Assembly: GCF_023746535.1 (NCBI RefSeq)
Contig: NZ_CP098747.1
Coordinates: 2,068,501-2,132,500 of the forward strand
Direction of reading: 5' to 3'
Length of the DNA stretch: 64,000 nucleotides
Source of the DNA: Sneathiella marina
GTDB lineage: Bacteria > Pseudomonadota > Alphaproteobacteria > Sneathiellales > Sneathiellaceae
This document shows, piece by piece, positions 19,655-27,848 of this stretch. A program made the translations under genes and the position numbers. Numbering within the stretch: the stretch's first letter is position 1; the number at the start of each line of letters is the position of its first letter. Under the pieces are notes generated by a model. That model was not told the origin of the DNA and searched no databases. It worked only from the letters and a program-made list of their open reading frames with translations.

Positions 19655-20434
19655 ATGAGTGTCTCTGAACAGAAACCGTCAGACTTAAAGATCGTGACTG
19701 CTGCAGTCATCGTCATTGGCGACGAAATATTGTCGGGGCGCACAAAAGATAAGAACATGGTCTATCTGGCTGAACAGTTGATTGAGCAGGGTGTCCAGCT
19801 ACGCGAAGTACGGGTAATTCCAGACATAGAAAATGAAATCATTAATGCCGTTAATTCTCTGCGGAAGAAGTTTGACTATGTTTTTACGACTGGTGGTATC
19901 GGCCCCACACATGACGATATTACGGCTGATTCTATCGCAGCCGCTTTCAATATTGAAATTGGCTATCACCCTGAAGCCATGAATATACTGACCCGACATT
20001 ATGAAAATAGTGGCATAGAGTTCAATGAGGCCCGCATGCGAATGGCTCGTATTCCAGAAGGTGCTTTGTTGATAGACAATCCCGTCAGCAAAGCACCAGG
20101 TTTTCAAGTTGAAAATGTGTTTGTTATGGCGGGTGTGCCAATAATAATGCAAGCAATGTTTGAAGGAATAATTTCGCGGATCAGCGGCGGCGCCCGTATG
20201 TTGAGCAGGACAATTGGTGCTGGACTGCCGGAAGGAAAGATTGCCGGTGAATTAGGGGCATTGCAAAATGAATTCCCGGATGTATCCATGGGTTCCTATC
20301 CGTTTTTCAGACAAGGAGAAGTTGGAACCAATCTGGTCTTAAGATCCATCAATCAATTGGACCTTGATCGAGCCTTCGAAAAATTGAAGAAAATATTACA
20401 AGATATGAAAGTAGAAATTGTTGAAACTACATAA
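19655..20434 (+). CDS. CinA N-terminal (MoCF-binding) domain protein
   Basis: 259-residue protein with a molybdopterin-binding/CinA-N domain over its first about 170 residues (IVIGDEILSGRTKDKN, FTTGGIGPTHDDIT). It lacks the C-terminal nicotinamide-nucleotide amidase domain of full-length CinA. Stand-alone members are annotated as competence/damage-inducible protein A family; the reaction is not established. I choose ATG 19655 with TAGGAG ending six bases before it; a TTG at 19649 is less likely. Confidence 0.86.
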   Translation: MSVSEQKPSDLKIVTAAVIVIGDEILSGRTKDKNMVYLAEQLIEQGVQLREVRVIPDIENEIINAVNSLRKKFDYVFTTGGIGPTHDDITADSIAAAFNIEIGYHPEAMNILTRHYENSGIEFNEARMRMARIPEGALLIDNPVSKAPGFQVENVFVMAGVPIIMQAMFEGIISRISGGARMLSRTIGAGLPEGKIAGELGALQNEFPDVSMGSYPFFRQGEVGTNLVLRSINQLDLDRAFEKLKKILQDMKVEIVETT

Positions 20435-20539
20435 GACCTCTCTACTTTAAAACATAGCAGTTCGATTTCTAAAAAATTTCACTTTTGCAACAATATCCAC
20501 TTGTTTCCGTACGCGGCTGGCATTAGGTTGTTCCCCGCT

Positions 20540-20626
20540 GCCCGCATGGTGAAATTGGTAAACACAGTAGACTTAAAATCTGCCGCTCGTAAGGGCTTCC
20601 CGGTTCAAGTCCGGGTGCGGGCACCA
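20540..20626 (+). tRNA. tRNA-Leu (anticodon TAA)
   Basis: Acceptor arms GCCCGCA (20540-20546) and TGCGGGC (20616-20622) pair fully and are followed by A and an encoded CCA. The anticodon stem GTAGA/TCTGC encloses the loop CTTAAAA with anticodon TAA. The long variable arm (CTCGTAAGGG region) and GGTTCAAGTCC T-arm are as expected for a class II tRNA. Confidence 0.97.
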
Positions 20627-20671
20627 CATCCAAAAATTTATTATAGTTTTTTCAATAGCTTATATGGTGTC

Positions 20672-20702
20672 GTGTCCCACGCGGTAAACCACCGTGGGAC
20701 AC
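20672..20702. other. strong hairpin downstream of tRNA-Leu
   Basis: GTGTCCCACG (20672-20681) and CGTGGGACAC (20693-20702) are perfect inverse complements, with a further GGT/ACC pairing inside. No T-run follows, so it does not look like a normal intrinsic terminator. It may be a 3' end of the tRNA transcript, a protein-binding palindrome, or part of a small RNA ending at 20860. Confidence 0.5.
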
Positions 20703-20827
20703 ATTGTCATTCCATATCTTGCAAAATGTGCGCGGCATCCTTAGCTAATTTCCAATGTTCAACACTAGCCGTGTCTGGAAGGAAAAACAGGAATAATACT
20801 CCCAGTACCATACATTCATTAATAGGG

Positions 20828-20861
20828 ACGGGGCGCCTTCACCTGCGCCCCGTTTTTTTTG
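20828..20861 (+). terminator. intrinsic terminator, candidate small-RNA 3' end
   Basis: ACGGGGCGC (20828-20836) pairs with GCGCCCCGT (20845-20853) and is followed directly by a run of eight T ending at 20860. Orientation is plus; the neighbouring lipoprotein gene ends on the minus strand at 20865, so the hairpin could also stop that gene's transcript weakly. No protein gene lies upstream on the plus strand before tRNA-Leu. Confidence 0.85.
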
Positions 20862-20864
20862 TGC

Positions 20865-21533
20865 CTATCCGTCTGTTAAACTAATTTGCAGGTTTTTTAG
20901 CGCATTGCTTATTTCAGGATCATTTAACATGAGTGTTAGTTTTTGACTGTAAATTTCCGTGAACATGTCGAATAAATTATATTTGTCGCTCAGTGGAATT
21001 GTCTCATCCCAAGCGGCAAAAGTTTTATCCGCGAGAATGTTATTTTCCGAATCCAAAACAACAAACTGAAAATCATATCGGTAATCTGCTGAAAAACCGG
21101 AATCAAAACGGGAATGGCGCATTATACCCAACAAGGCGGGGTTCTTTTCTGTGGCCAAAATATTCCGGGTTTCTTCTAAATTAGTCCCCGCGGCAATCTC
21201 AATTATTTCCCCTTTGGCGCCCGCTTCTTCAACAGCTTCCTTGATCATTTTCGAAAGATATAATGCAAAAGGCTGCGTTTTATCTGTCCCTTGTGCAGTG
21301 TCAGGCACTGGGCGGGCGTGAGAAAAAGGAATTCCAAATTCGCCCCGAAAAATTCCTTCAAACCATGGCTCCTTATCGCCGTTCAAGATAAAGGTCCGAT
21401 GGTCCACAATTGCAATTGATATTTCTTTATCGCCAATAGGATCCGTAAAATGCGGAAATCGGGCTTCTTCGGGTAAGGGTGACGCACAGGCAGAAAGGGC
21501 AAACAGCAAAAAGAGTGAAAAGAATCTTACCAT
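20865..21533 (-). CDS. hypothetical lipoprotein
   Basis: 222 residues with a signal peptide ending in the lipobox LSAC (about 13-16), so it is predicted to be lipidated and anchored in an envelope membrane. The rest has alternating beta and helix character (ISIAIVDHRTFIL, FQFVVLDSENNILADK) and no family that I recognise. It stands alone between two plus-strand terminators of very similar sequence. Confidence 0.72.
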   Translation of the reverse strand: MVRFFSLFLLFALSACASPLPEEARFPHFTDPIGDKEISIAIVDHRTFILNGDKEPWFEGIFRGEFGIPFSHARPVPDTAQGTDKTQPFALYLSKMIKEAVEEAGAKGEIIEIAAGTNLEETRNILATEKNPALLGIMRHSRFDSGFSADYRYDFQFVVLDSENNILADKTFAAWDETIPLSDKYNLFDMFTEIYSQKLTLMLNDPEISNALKNLQISLTDG

Positions 21534-21610
21534 TAATAGTATCCATTTTATTTAAAAACACGTAAATAGTGTTTACTTGTTTATATCAACAGAGTCAAAT
21601 ATCAGGTGAT

Positions 21611-21628
21611 ACAGGAACCTACTCCTGT
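21611..21628 (+). other. hairpin of a candidate small RNA
   Basis: ACAGGA and TCCTGT pair around the loop ACCTAC, 17 bases before a strong plus-strand terminator (21646-21679). No open reading frame of note lies between, so the two hairpins together look like a short non-coding transcript. Confidence 0.4.
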
Positions 21629-21645
21629 TTTAGATAACAAGAGAA

Positions 21646-21679
21646 ACGGGGTGCCCCTAAACGGCGCTCCGTTTTTTTT
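21646..21679 (+). terminator. intrinsic terminator, candidate small-RNA 3' end
   Basis: ACGGGGTGCC (21646-21655) pairs with GGCGCTCCGT (21663-21672), including two G-T pairs, and a run of eight T follows. Layout and sequence echo the terminator at 20828-20861, including the GTG after the T-run. No plus-strand protein gene precedes it. Confidence 0.8.
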
Positions 21680-22304
21680 GTGACTTGTTTCCGCCTTGGC
21701 GGTTTTAAAAAAAAGAGAAAAATAGTGAGTTGATTGCCTTCACTGCCTGTTAGCCCGCTCCGTACCCGGGCCAAATAAAACCAATATTCCTGTCCCATCC
21801 AGCTCTCTTGCAATGAGGGCAAACAGATCTCCGTCTAAACTCCATCCAGTCTATTTCTCCAATCTATTTCTCCAAATATTTTAATCATTTCCTCACGACG
21901 AATATTTTTAACGTACATTCGACAATCGCGCTGTTGGTGGCAAATCAGATCGTTGCTTTGATATTTAGGTGACAGCCTTTATTTTCCGTGTTTTTTATTT
22001 TGGTCATCCATCCCCGTAGCATGGGAATTAGTAGTACTGTCAAGGTACAATGTTGCCTAAATATTCTTGCTGCATAGATGTAATTGAAAGCAGCATAGTG
22101 GTTTTCTGCTGTCGTGGGTCACCTTCTCATTAAGATCATTGCCTTATCTAAAATTTGTGTTGCTGGGTGCGAGCACCATCTGCAATATCGACTAGAATAT
22201 TTTAGTCTCGTTAGGAGTCTAGTTACGCTTTTCTTGTATAGCTAACGCTATGCGTTGCTACATCCGCCCGCTTGGGCGATACGGCATAAATCAAAGGAAA
22301 GCAG
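21680..22304. other. 625-bp region without a convincing protein gene
   Basis: A small CCGC-CTTG-GCGG hairpin followed by TTTT lies at about 21691-21706. Most of the rest is AT-rich, with no good reading frame or tRNA on either strand. Its 3' end holds two adjacent hairpins before the next gene: TAGC/AACGC with GCGTT/GCTA (22239-22260), and CGCCC/GGGCG around GCTT (22265-22278). I could not recognise a riboswitch or a conserved RNA. Confidence 0.5.
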
Positions 22305-22559
22305 ATGACTGACAAAATCCAAATGAATGTACGTGTCACAATTGGGCAAAAAGATGTTTTATCCAAAGTACTGGATATATTGCGAGATGATGGCAATGGT
22401 GAACGCGTTGAAGATCTGGAAAAATGGTTATCTGGTTTTGCAAATCTCAAAAATGGTGACCTTGAAAAAATAATAGCGAAACGCGATGAGCGGATCTTTG
22501 AAATTGAAGAGCGGCTGGCCAAACTAGAACAAAAAATGTTGAAACAGAGGCCAAATTAA
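22305..22559 (+). CDS. small hypothetical coiled-coil protein
   Basis: 84 residues, highly charged. The C-terminal third (IIAKRDERIFEIEERLAKLEQKM) has heptad spacing typical of a coiled coil and resembles the tail of small accessory factors, but I cannot place it in a family. ATG at 22305 has AAAGGAAA five to six bases upstream. It is preceded by two hairpins in the leader. A function should not be assumed. Confidence 0.6.
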   Translation: MTDKIQMNVRVTIGQKDVLSKVLDILRDDGNGERVEDLEKWLSGFANLKNGDLEKIIAKRDERIFEIEERLAKLEQKMLKQRPN

Positions 22560-22645
22560 CAGAACTACTTGGCAATTTTCATTATTAGCTTCAAAATGCA
22601 GTTCAGGAAATTATTTTTGGTTCACGTGTCCTAACGAGGGAACAG

Positions 22646-23275
22646 TTGTTGACCGTTTTTCGTACCGTATTCTTTTGTACTTTCAGTTTGCTCCTTGTTC
22701 AGGTATCGACTGTGGTTGCAATCGCAGGAGATAGATCTGACCGCGCTGAACAGCTTATTCTGGACTTATCTGAACAAGCAAAATTAATTCTTTCCACGAC
22801 TGAAGACACATTGTCAGAACGCGAAATTCATTTTGTCAAGGCGATTGAGGGCGACTTTAGGTTTGATGTTATCAGCGAGATTGTCATCGGTCCAACCTGG
22901 CAAACATTGAGCAGCACCCAACGAAATTTATTCATTGACCTGTTTAGTGATTTTTATCTTCAGGCTTATGGGAGCCAGCTGGGTGGATATCCTGGAGATA
23001 GATTTGATATTCTATCCTCATCTGAAAACGGATCTCGAGACAGTTTTGTTAAAACGAAATTGAACCGCCCTAAGCGAACCTCTGTTACGCTTCTATGGCG
23101 GGTACGTGAATTTGAGGGAAAACCTTACATTATTGATTTAGTGATTGACGATATTAGTGTTGCATTGAGCCATCGGGAGCATTTTGATGGCGTGTTGAAG
23201 GACGACGGGATCGAAGGCGTCATTACTTTATTGACTATCCGGGCTGAAAGATTGTCTGCGCAGCCTCTCTATTAG
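22646..23275 (+). CDS. MlaC/Ttg2D-family phospholipid-binding protein
   Basis: 209 residues with a Sec signal (hydrophobic 5-27) and a MlaC-like domain; IGPTWQTLSSTQRNLFIDLFSDFYLQAYGSQL is a recognisable core, followed by the beta-rich VTLLWRVREFEGKPYIIDLVID. MlaC proteins carry phospholipids between membranes, and a close variant (HpnM) accompanies hopanoid synthesis. No MlaDEF or hpn genes are adjacent, so the transport partner is not known. Translation seems to start at TTG 22646, with AACGAGGG upstream. The Sel1 gene follows after 12 bases. Confidence 0.82.
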   Translation: MLTVFRTVFFCTFSLLLVQVSTVVAIAGDRSDRAEQLILDLSEQAKLILSTTEDTLSEREIHFVKAIEGDFRFDVISEIVIGPTWQTLSSTQRNLFIDLFSDFYLQAYGSQLGGYPGDRFDILSSSENGSRDSFVKTKLNRPKRTSVTLLWRVREFEGKPYIIDLVIDDISVALSHREHFDGVLKDDGIEGVITLLTIRAERLSAQPLY

Positions 23276-23287
23276 GAATTCTGAGTT

Positions 23288-24121
23288 ATGAGCAGTAAAA
23301 TCCATGGATATCATGCCACCGGCTTTAATAGGGCTATAGCGGGGGTTGCTGTCGCTTGTGCCGTTACATTTATGATGCTGTCATCGACGTTGGCCAGACA
23401 ACTGGATTTTGAGGCCGGATGGTCCCATTACCAACAAGGACGGTTTGTCGAGGCGTTTGAAATATGGGAACCGTTGGCTGATGCAGGGAATGCCCAAGCC
23501 CAGTTCAATCTGGCTGTTCTGTATGAGGAAGGGCGAGGGGTGGATGCAGATCCCAGCAAAGCGGCATATTGGAACACCCGTGCTGTTGAATCAGAATATC
23601 CTCCAGCTCTTCATAATTTTGCTTTGTCACTTTTGGCTGAAAAGAGGAATGTTGAAGCAATAAACTATCTACGCCAAGCCGCAGAAAAGAACTTTGCAGC
23701 CTCTCAATATACACTCGGTAAAATACATCAATTTGGAATCGGAGTCCCTGAAAACCCGGATCTTGCATTTCAATATATTGAGAAGGCAGCTAAATCCGGT
23801 TTGGTAAAAGCACAATACAATCTTGGAAAAATGTATCGAGACGGCTATGGCATCAATGTCGATGACACCGCCTCAGCCCTTTGGTTTGAGATGGCCGCCG
23901 ATCGCGGCTACAGCAAAGCGCAAAACAGTATTTCCAGCAAGTACGGAATGGGCCAAGGCGTCACACGAGATGACGTACAAGCTTTAAAATGGGCTATTCT
24001 TGCCGCCAGGAGCGGAATTAAAGGTGCAATTCAGAAGGAAGAATATTTTCGCGCCAGAATGGACGCGGAAAAAATTCAAAAAGCTGAGGCATTGGCTGAA
24101 AACTTTAAAAAGAAAAAATAA
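23288..24121 (+). CDS. Sel1-like repeat (TPR) protein, exported
   Basis: 277 residues. A hydrophobic segment at about 14-34 probably acts as a signal or anchor. At least four Sel1-type helical repeats follow: GNAQAQFNLAVLYEEGRGV, AASQYTLGKIHQFGIGV, VKAQYNLGKMYRDGYGI and SKAQNSISSKYGMGQGV, each about 36 residues apart. Such solenoids mediate protein interactions in the envelope. It is probably co-transcribed with the MlaC-like gene 12 bases upstream. The C-terminus is lysine-rich. Confidence 0.85.
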   Translation: MSSKIHGYHATGFNRAIAGVAVACAVTFMMLSSTLARQLDFEAGWSHYQQGRFVEAFEIWEPLADAGNAQAQFNLAVLYEEGRGVDADPSKAAYWNTRAVESEYPPALHNFALSLLAEKRNVEAINYLRQAAEKNFAASQYTLGKIHQFGIGVPENPDLAFQYIEKAAKSGLVKAQYNLGKMYRDGYGINVDDTASALWFEMAADRGYSKAQNSISSKYGMGQGVTRDDVQALKWAILAARSGIKGAIQKEEYFRARMDAEKIQKAEALAENFKKKK

Positions 24122-24208
24122 CGTAATCCCGTCGGTATGAAATACCGGTTTACGCTAAATTCGCTTGTTTCCCTTATTGGAAAACATTTTACTTCTATGG
24201 AAATGAAA

Positions 24209-24284
24209 TGGTGAGCCCGACAGGATTCGAACCTGTGACCCGCTGATTAAAAGTCAGCTGCTCTACCAACTGAGCTACGGGCCC
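24209..24284 (-). tRNA. tRNA-Lys (anticodon TTT)
   Basis: Read on the minus strand the gene starts GGGCCCGTAGCTCAGTTGG at 24284. It has the anticodon loop CTTTTAA with anticodon TTT, the T-arm GGTTCGAATCC and an encoded CCA end at 24209. The acceptor stem pairs GGGCCCG with CGGGCTC, with one G-T pair. Confidence 0.97.
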
Positions 24285-24509
24285 ACAATGTGAGAAGTTC
24301 ATTGCCAACAAAGACCTTAATATAAAAAGAACCGTCGCAATGCGGCTGCAACATAGGCACCCAGAACAATATGGTCAAGCTTCGTTTTTGTTTTTTTTAT
24401 CTGCTATAAAAAAAGACGTTAATTTGCTAAATAGTCAGTATACTACAACCATGCTTTTATTGGTCAAAATGGGAATAACCCCGTGCTACGCGTAAATATG
24501 AGGAATAGT

Positions 24510-25067
24510 ATGTTGTTGAACAAATTCTCAAAAATTTCATTGATCCTTGCGTTTATAGGTATTCTGATGATCCCACAGAAATCAAGCCAGGCAGCTGACT
24601 TGGAAAATACCTTATATCTTGATTTAAAATATGGCCGCGTCGTTATAGAGTTGCTGCCAGACATTGCCCCGCAGCATGTCGCGCGAATAAAAGAACTAAC
24701 GAGAGAAAAATTTTACGATGGAATCAAATTTCATCGCGTCATAGAAGATTTTATGGCGCAAACAGGAGACCCCACTGGAACGGGTAGAGGAGGCTCCGGT
24801 CGAAAATTACGATCAGAATTCTCAAACATACCCCACGAAAGGGGTGTCGTTTCCATGGCACGATCCCAATCTCCGCATAGCGCAGACAGCCAGTTCTTTA
24901 TTGTTACCGCCCAATCGCATTTTCTGGATGGAAAATATACGGTTTGGGGACAGGTGACCGAGGGGATGGAATTTGTTGATATGATCAAGAAAGGTATTGG
25001 AAAAAGCGGAATTGTCCGTGATCCTGATATTATTGTTCAAATGCAAGTTGCTGCAGATGTGAAATAA
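24510..25067 (+). CDS. periplasmic cyclophilin-type peptidylprolyl isomerase
   Basis: 185-residue cyclophilin that isomerises X-Pro bonds. A signal peptide (about 1-30, ending SSQAAD) predicts export to the periplasm. Cyclophilin motifs are FYDGIKFHRVIEDFMAQTGDPTGTGRGGSG and ADSQFFIVTA, including the catalytic arginine in FHRV and the phenylalanine-containing SQFF. I choose ATG 24510 because GAGGA (24500-24504) sits five bases before it; GTG 24483 and ATG 24498 are in frame but worse placed. Confidence 0.93.
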   Translation: MLLNKFSKISLILAFIGILMIPQKSSQAADLENTLYLDLKYGRVVIELLPDIAPQHVARIKELTREKFYDGIKFHRVIEDFMAQTGDPTGTGRGGSGRKLRSEFSNIPHERGVVSMARSQSPHSADSQFFIVTAQSHFLDGKYTVWGQVTEGMEFVDMIKKGIGKSGIVRDPDIIVQMQVAADVK

Positions 25068-25072
25068 CATCT

Positions 25073-25098
25073 ATACCGGGTGCCAAGGCACCCGGTAT
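25073..25098. terminator. perfect 12-bp inverted repeat between convergent genes
   Basis: ATACCGGGTGCC (25073-25084) and GGCACCCGGTAT (25087-25098) pair completely across a two-base loop. There is no T-run on either side. The position between two convergent genes suggests a transcription stop or RNase-stable 3' end. Confidence 0.6.
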
Positions 25099-25113
25099 CC
25101 ATTCTGTCGAAGC

Positions 25114-25869
25114 CTAGATACAACGCCCTCCATCGACTTCAAGTGCGACACCTGTAATGAAAGAAGCATCGTCAGAGGCGAGCCATAATGCCGCGTGAGA
25201 AAGATCTCTTGGCGTGTTTTCTCTGCCTAGCGGAATACTTGAGACAAACTTGTCCCGAATTTCCTGAGTGTCCGTTCCGCCCATAAATTCCACGGCCATT
25301 GGCGTATGCGCAAATACCGGACAGAGTGAATTCACCCTTACCTGTTGCGGAGCAAGTTCAATGGCCATCGATTTGGACATTGTTACGACAGCACCTTTAC
25401 TGGCATTGTACCAAGTTAGACCAGGGCGGGGACTTAGGGCTGCGGTTGAGGCAATATTTATTATGTTCCCCCCGTTAGCTAGCATATGGGGAACGATTGC
25501 CTTAGTTGTAAGAAAGATACTTCTCACATTTACGTCGAAGATCTTTTGAAAAGTATCGTCATCGACATCAAACATGGATCCGGCGCGTTGCGGCATTCCA
25601 GCGTTATTGACTAAAATATCAATCTTTTGAAAATTACGTAGTGTTTGCTGCGCGAGCTCTTCAACATCACTTGCGTTGGTAACATCTGCTGTATTGCTTA
25701 CGGCAATATTTCCCTGGTCCGTTATTGCCTTCGCGACTTTTGCGGCCGCTTGAGCGTTAATATCGCTTACGACGACCTTGGCACCCTCTGCGGCAAACAA
25801 TGTTGCCATTGCTTCACCAAATCCTGAACCCGCGCCTGTTACGATAGCAACTTTATCTTGTAGCCTCAT
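25114..25869 (-). CDS. short-chain dehydrogenase/reductase (SDR)
   Basis: 251-residue classical SDR. The NAD(P)-binding TGAGSGFG is at about 11-18, NNAG at about 87-90, the catalytic serine in IASTAAL, and YNASK as the Tyr/Lys pair (WYNASKGAVV). D38 (VVSDIN) after the second beta strand favours NAD over NADP. It resembles 3-oxoacyl-ACP reductase or glucose-dehydrogenase-like members; the substrate is unknown. It is a monocistronic minus-strand gene. Confidence 0.88.
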   Translation of the reverse strand: MRLQDKVAIVTGAGSGFGEAMATLFAAEGAKVVVSDINAQAAAKVAKAITDQGNIAVSNTADVTNASDVEELAQQTLRNFQKIDILVNNAGMPQRAGSMFDVDDDTFQKIFDVNVRSIFLTTKAIVPHMLANGGNIINIASTAALSPRPGLTWYNASKGAVVTMSKSMAIELAPQQVRVNSLCPVFAHTPMAVEFMGGTDTQEIRDKFVSSIPLGRENTPRDLSHAALWLASDDASFITGVALEVDGGRCI

Positions 25870-25970
25870 ACTTTCTTCCCCTTATTTTTGAAAAGGATAT
25901 TCGGCTGAATGGCATTAAATGGCAATAGGTATGTCAGGGATACAGGGCGAATATCAAAATTGGGCTATGT

Positions 25971-27662
25971 TTATGCTGCTTTTTGCCGAACGCGTGATTT
26001 TGGCAAGGTAAGGCACACAATAGTACCTGAACCATATTCACTTTGTAGTTCAAGTTTGCCGTCGTGCATTTCCGCAAGATTCTTTGATAACGGTAACCCC
26101 AAGCCCGTGCCTTGATATTTTCGATTATGCTCGCTGTCGATTTGTACAAAAGGTGTTAGCGCTTTTACAATATCATCATGTTTAATACCGATACCGTTAT
26201 CCGTGACGCTGATTTCAAGACCTGATTCATCGGGTATTTTGACTGAAGTGATAATACGTCCACCAGACGGTGTAAATTTTATCGCATTGGAAAGTAGATT
26301 TATAAGAATCTGCTTAAGCATTCTTCGATCGCCAAAAACCTGCGGCAACAACGGATCAAACTCGAGTTTAATATTGATATCGTTATCGATAGCGCGCTGC
26401 TGGGTCAAACGAACACATTCTGTAACCAGCATATCTATTTCAATGTCTTCTTCATTAATGCCTTGTTCTCCAGACTCAATTTTCGAGAAATCGAGAATGT
26501 CATTAATCAGTTCAAGCAGGTGATTACCACTGTCATGAATATCCTGGGCGTATTCAAGATACTTGGGTGATCCTACCTCTCCGAATAACTGGCTCTTAAT
26601 CACCTCGGAAAAGCCTATTACCGCGTTCAAGGGCGTTCGGAGTTCATGGCTCATATTGGCGAGGAACGTTCCTTTGAGCTGGGAAGCATACTCTGCTTCT
26701 TCTTTTGCATGTTCGAGAAATTCTTCGATTTGAACCTGTGATGAAATATCACGTATAATCAATTGAAGAGCTTGTCGTTCGCCATACATCAATACAGAAG
26801 CTTCTACTTCCACGTCAGTTTGGTCACCGTTTTTAACAATTACTTTTGTTTTCTCCGCCGTCAATGTTTCCCCAGACGTCATTTTTTCAGCACTGCCAAA
26901 ATAGGCAGATAATCTCTCCATGTCTGAGAAAGGAAAAAAGGGCCGTATATGTGTGCCTATTAAATCGTGCTGACTTTCAGCTTTGAACATTTTAACAGCT
27001 GTATTGTTTACGTACAGAATAATACCATCTTGATGTGCAACAATTGAATCTGGCGACAGCTCAACCATTCTGCGATAGCGATCCTCATTCTCCCTCATCG
27101 CTTTTTCAGACAAGCGACTGGACGTGACATCTGTTGATGTAGATATAAAGCCACCTTGGGGACTTGGATTAAATGTAATTTCTACGATCTTGCCATTTTT
27201 AAAGGTGCGATCAATCTTTCTTGTGGTGCCCGATTGTGCATCTTTTAAACACAGATCAATAAATTTATCTTTACTGGAGCCTGCCGACCGATACTTGTCA
27301 TAGTTTATTGCCAGCAAGTCTCGAAAATGAATGGGGCCGGTAACCTGGCTCTTTTCAATTTCCATAATGTCGAGGTAATTTTCATTCCATCTCAAAAGAT
27401 TCAAGTTTTCGTCAAAAACACATATTCCAATAGGCAGGTTTTCCATTACTATATCGAATAGAGTGCCAGATGATTTTTCAGGAACGACAAGAGTAGTCAT
27501 TTTCTCCCAGAAAATAAGACTGTAGAACAGTGTTGCTATCAATACTCCAAGAAGCAGGAAAACTGCAACTGAAGGGGCAATCCAACCCATCGAAAATGAG
27601 AGTATGAAAAGCGAAAATAACAATCCTGGCCAGATCAGCCTATTTACATTTGTGGTTGTCAT
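25971..27662 (-). CDS. membrane-bound PAS sensor histidine kinase
   Basis: 563 residues. Two N-terminal transmembrane helices (about 10-28 and 31-52) are followed by two PAS domains (about 70-180 and 195-310), then HisKA with phospho-acceptor H339 in ANMSHELRTPLNAVIGFSE, and HATPase with NLLSNAIKFTP (N box), DNGIGI and GTGLGLPL. The H-box type is that of PleC-like alphaproteobacterial kinases. No response regulator gene is adjacent, so the partner cannot be stated. Divergent from the DUF502 gene. Confidence 0.93.
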   Translation of the reverse strand: MTTTNVNRLIWPGLLFSLFILSFSMGWIAPSVAVFLLLGVLIATLFYSLIFWEKMTTLVVPEKSSGTLFDIVMENLPIGICVFDENLNLLRWNENYLDIMEIEKSQVTGPIHFRDLLAINYDKYRSAGSSKDKFIDLCLKDAQSGTTRKIDRTFKNGKIVEITFNPSPQGGFISTSTDVTSSRLSEKAMRENEDRYRRMVELSPDSIVAHQDGIILYVNNTAVKMFKAESQHDLIGTHIRPFFPFSDMERLSAYFGSAEKMTSGETLTAEKTKVIVKNGDQTDVEVEASVLMYGERQALQLIIRDISSQVQIEEFLEHAKEEAEYASQLKGTFLANMSHELRTPLNAVIGFSEVIKSQLFGEVGSPKYLEYAQDIHDSGNHLLELINDILDFSKIESGEQGINEEDIEIDMLVTECVRLTQQRAIDNDINIKLEFDPLLPQVFGDRRMLKQILINLLSNAIKFTPSGGRIITSVKIPDESGLEISVTDNGIGIKHDDIVKALTPFVQIDSEHNRKYQGTGLGLPLSKNLAEMHDGKLELQSEYGSGTIVCLTLPKSRVRQKAA

Positions 27663-27848
27663 ATCAAACGAAAATTTTCTCAGAAGTTGATAACTTTAAC
27701 TGGCTCCAATCATAGAAAAACATTGTTAATAGGAGGTTTACGAGACGATTTTATCAAGTTTAAAGAATTCGTAAGACGACCGGGCCTGTTAATGTTATTG
27801 TCCGCGCGCTTAAACTGCTTATATAAGCGAGAGTTCGGTTCCGGGTGA

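Noticed and set aside
20501-20884. 127-codon plus-strand frame
   Set aside because: It runs straight through tRNA-Leu and a terminator, so it is a chance frame.
21619-21822. 67-codon minus-strand frame
   Set aside because: It overlaps the terminator hairpin and contains no recognisable features.
24122-24160. Weak hairpin (CGGTAT with ATACCG) after the Sel1 gene
   Set aside because: Only six base pairs and no T-run; may be a terminator but too weak to call.
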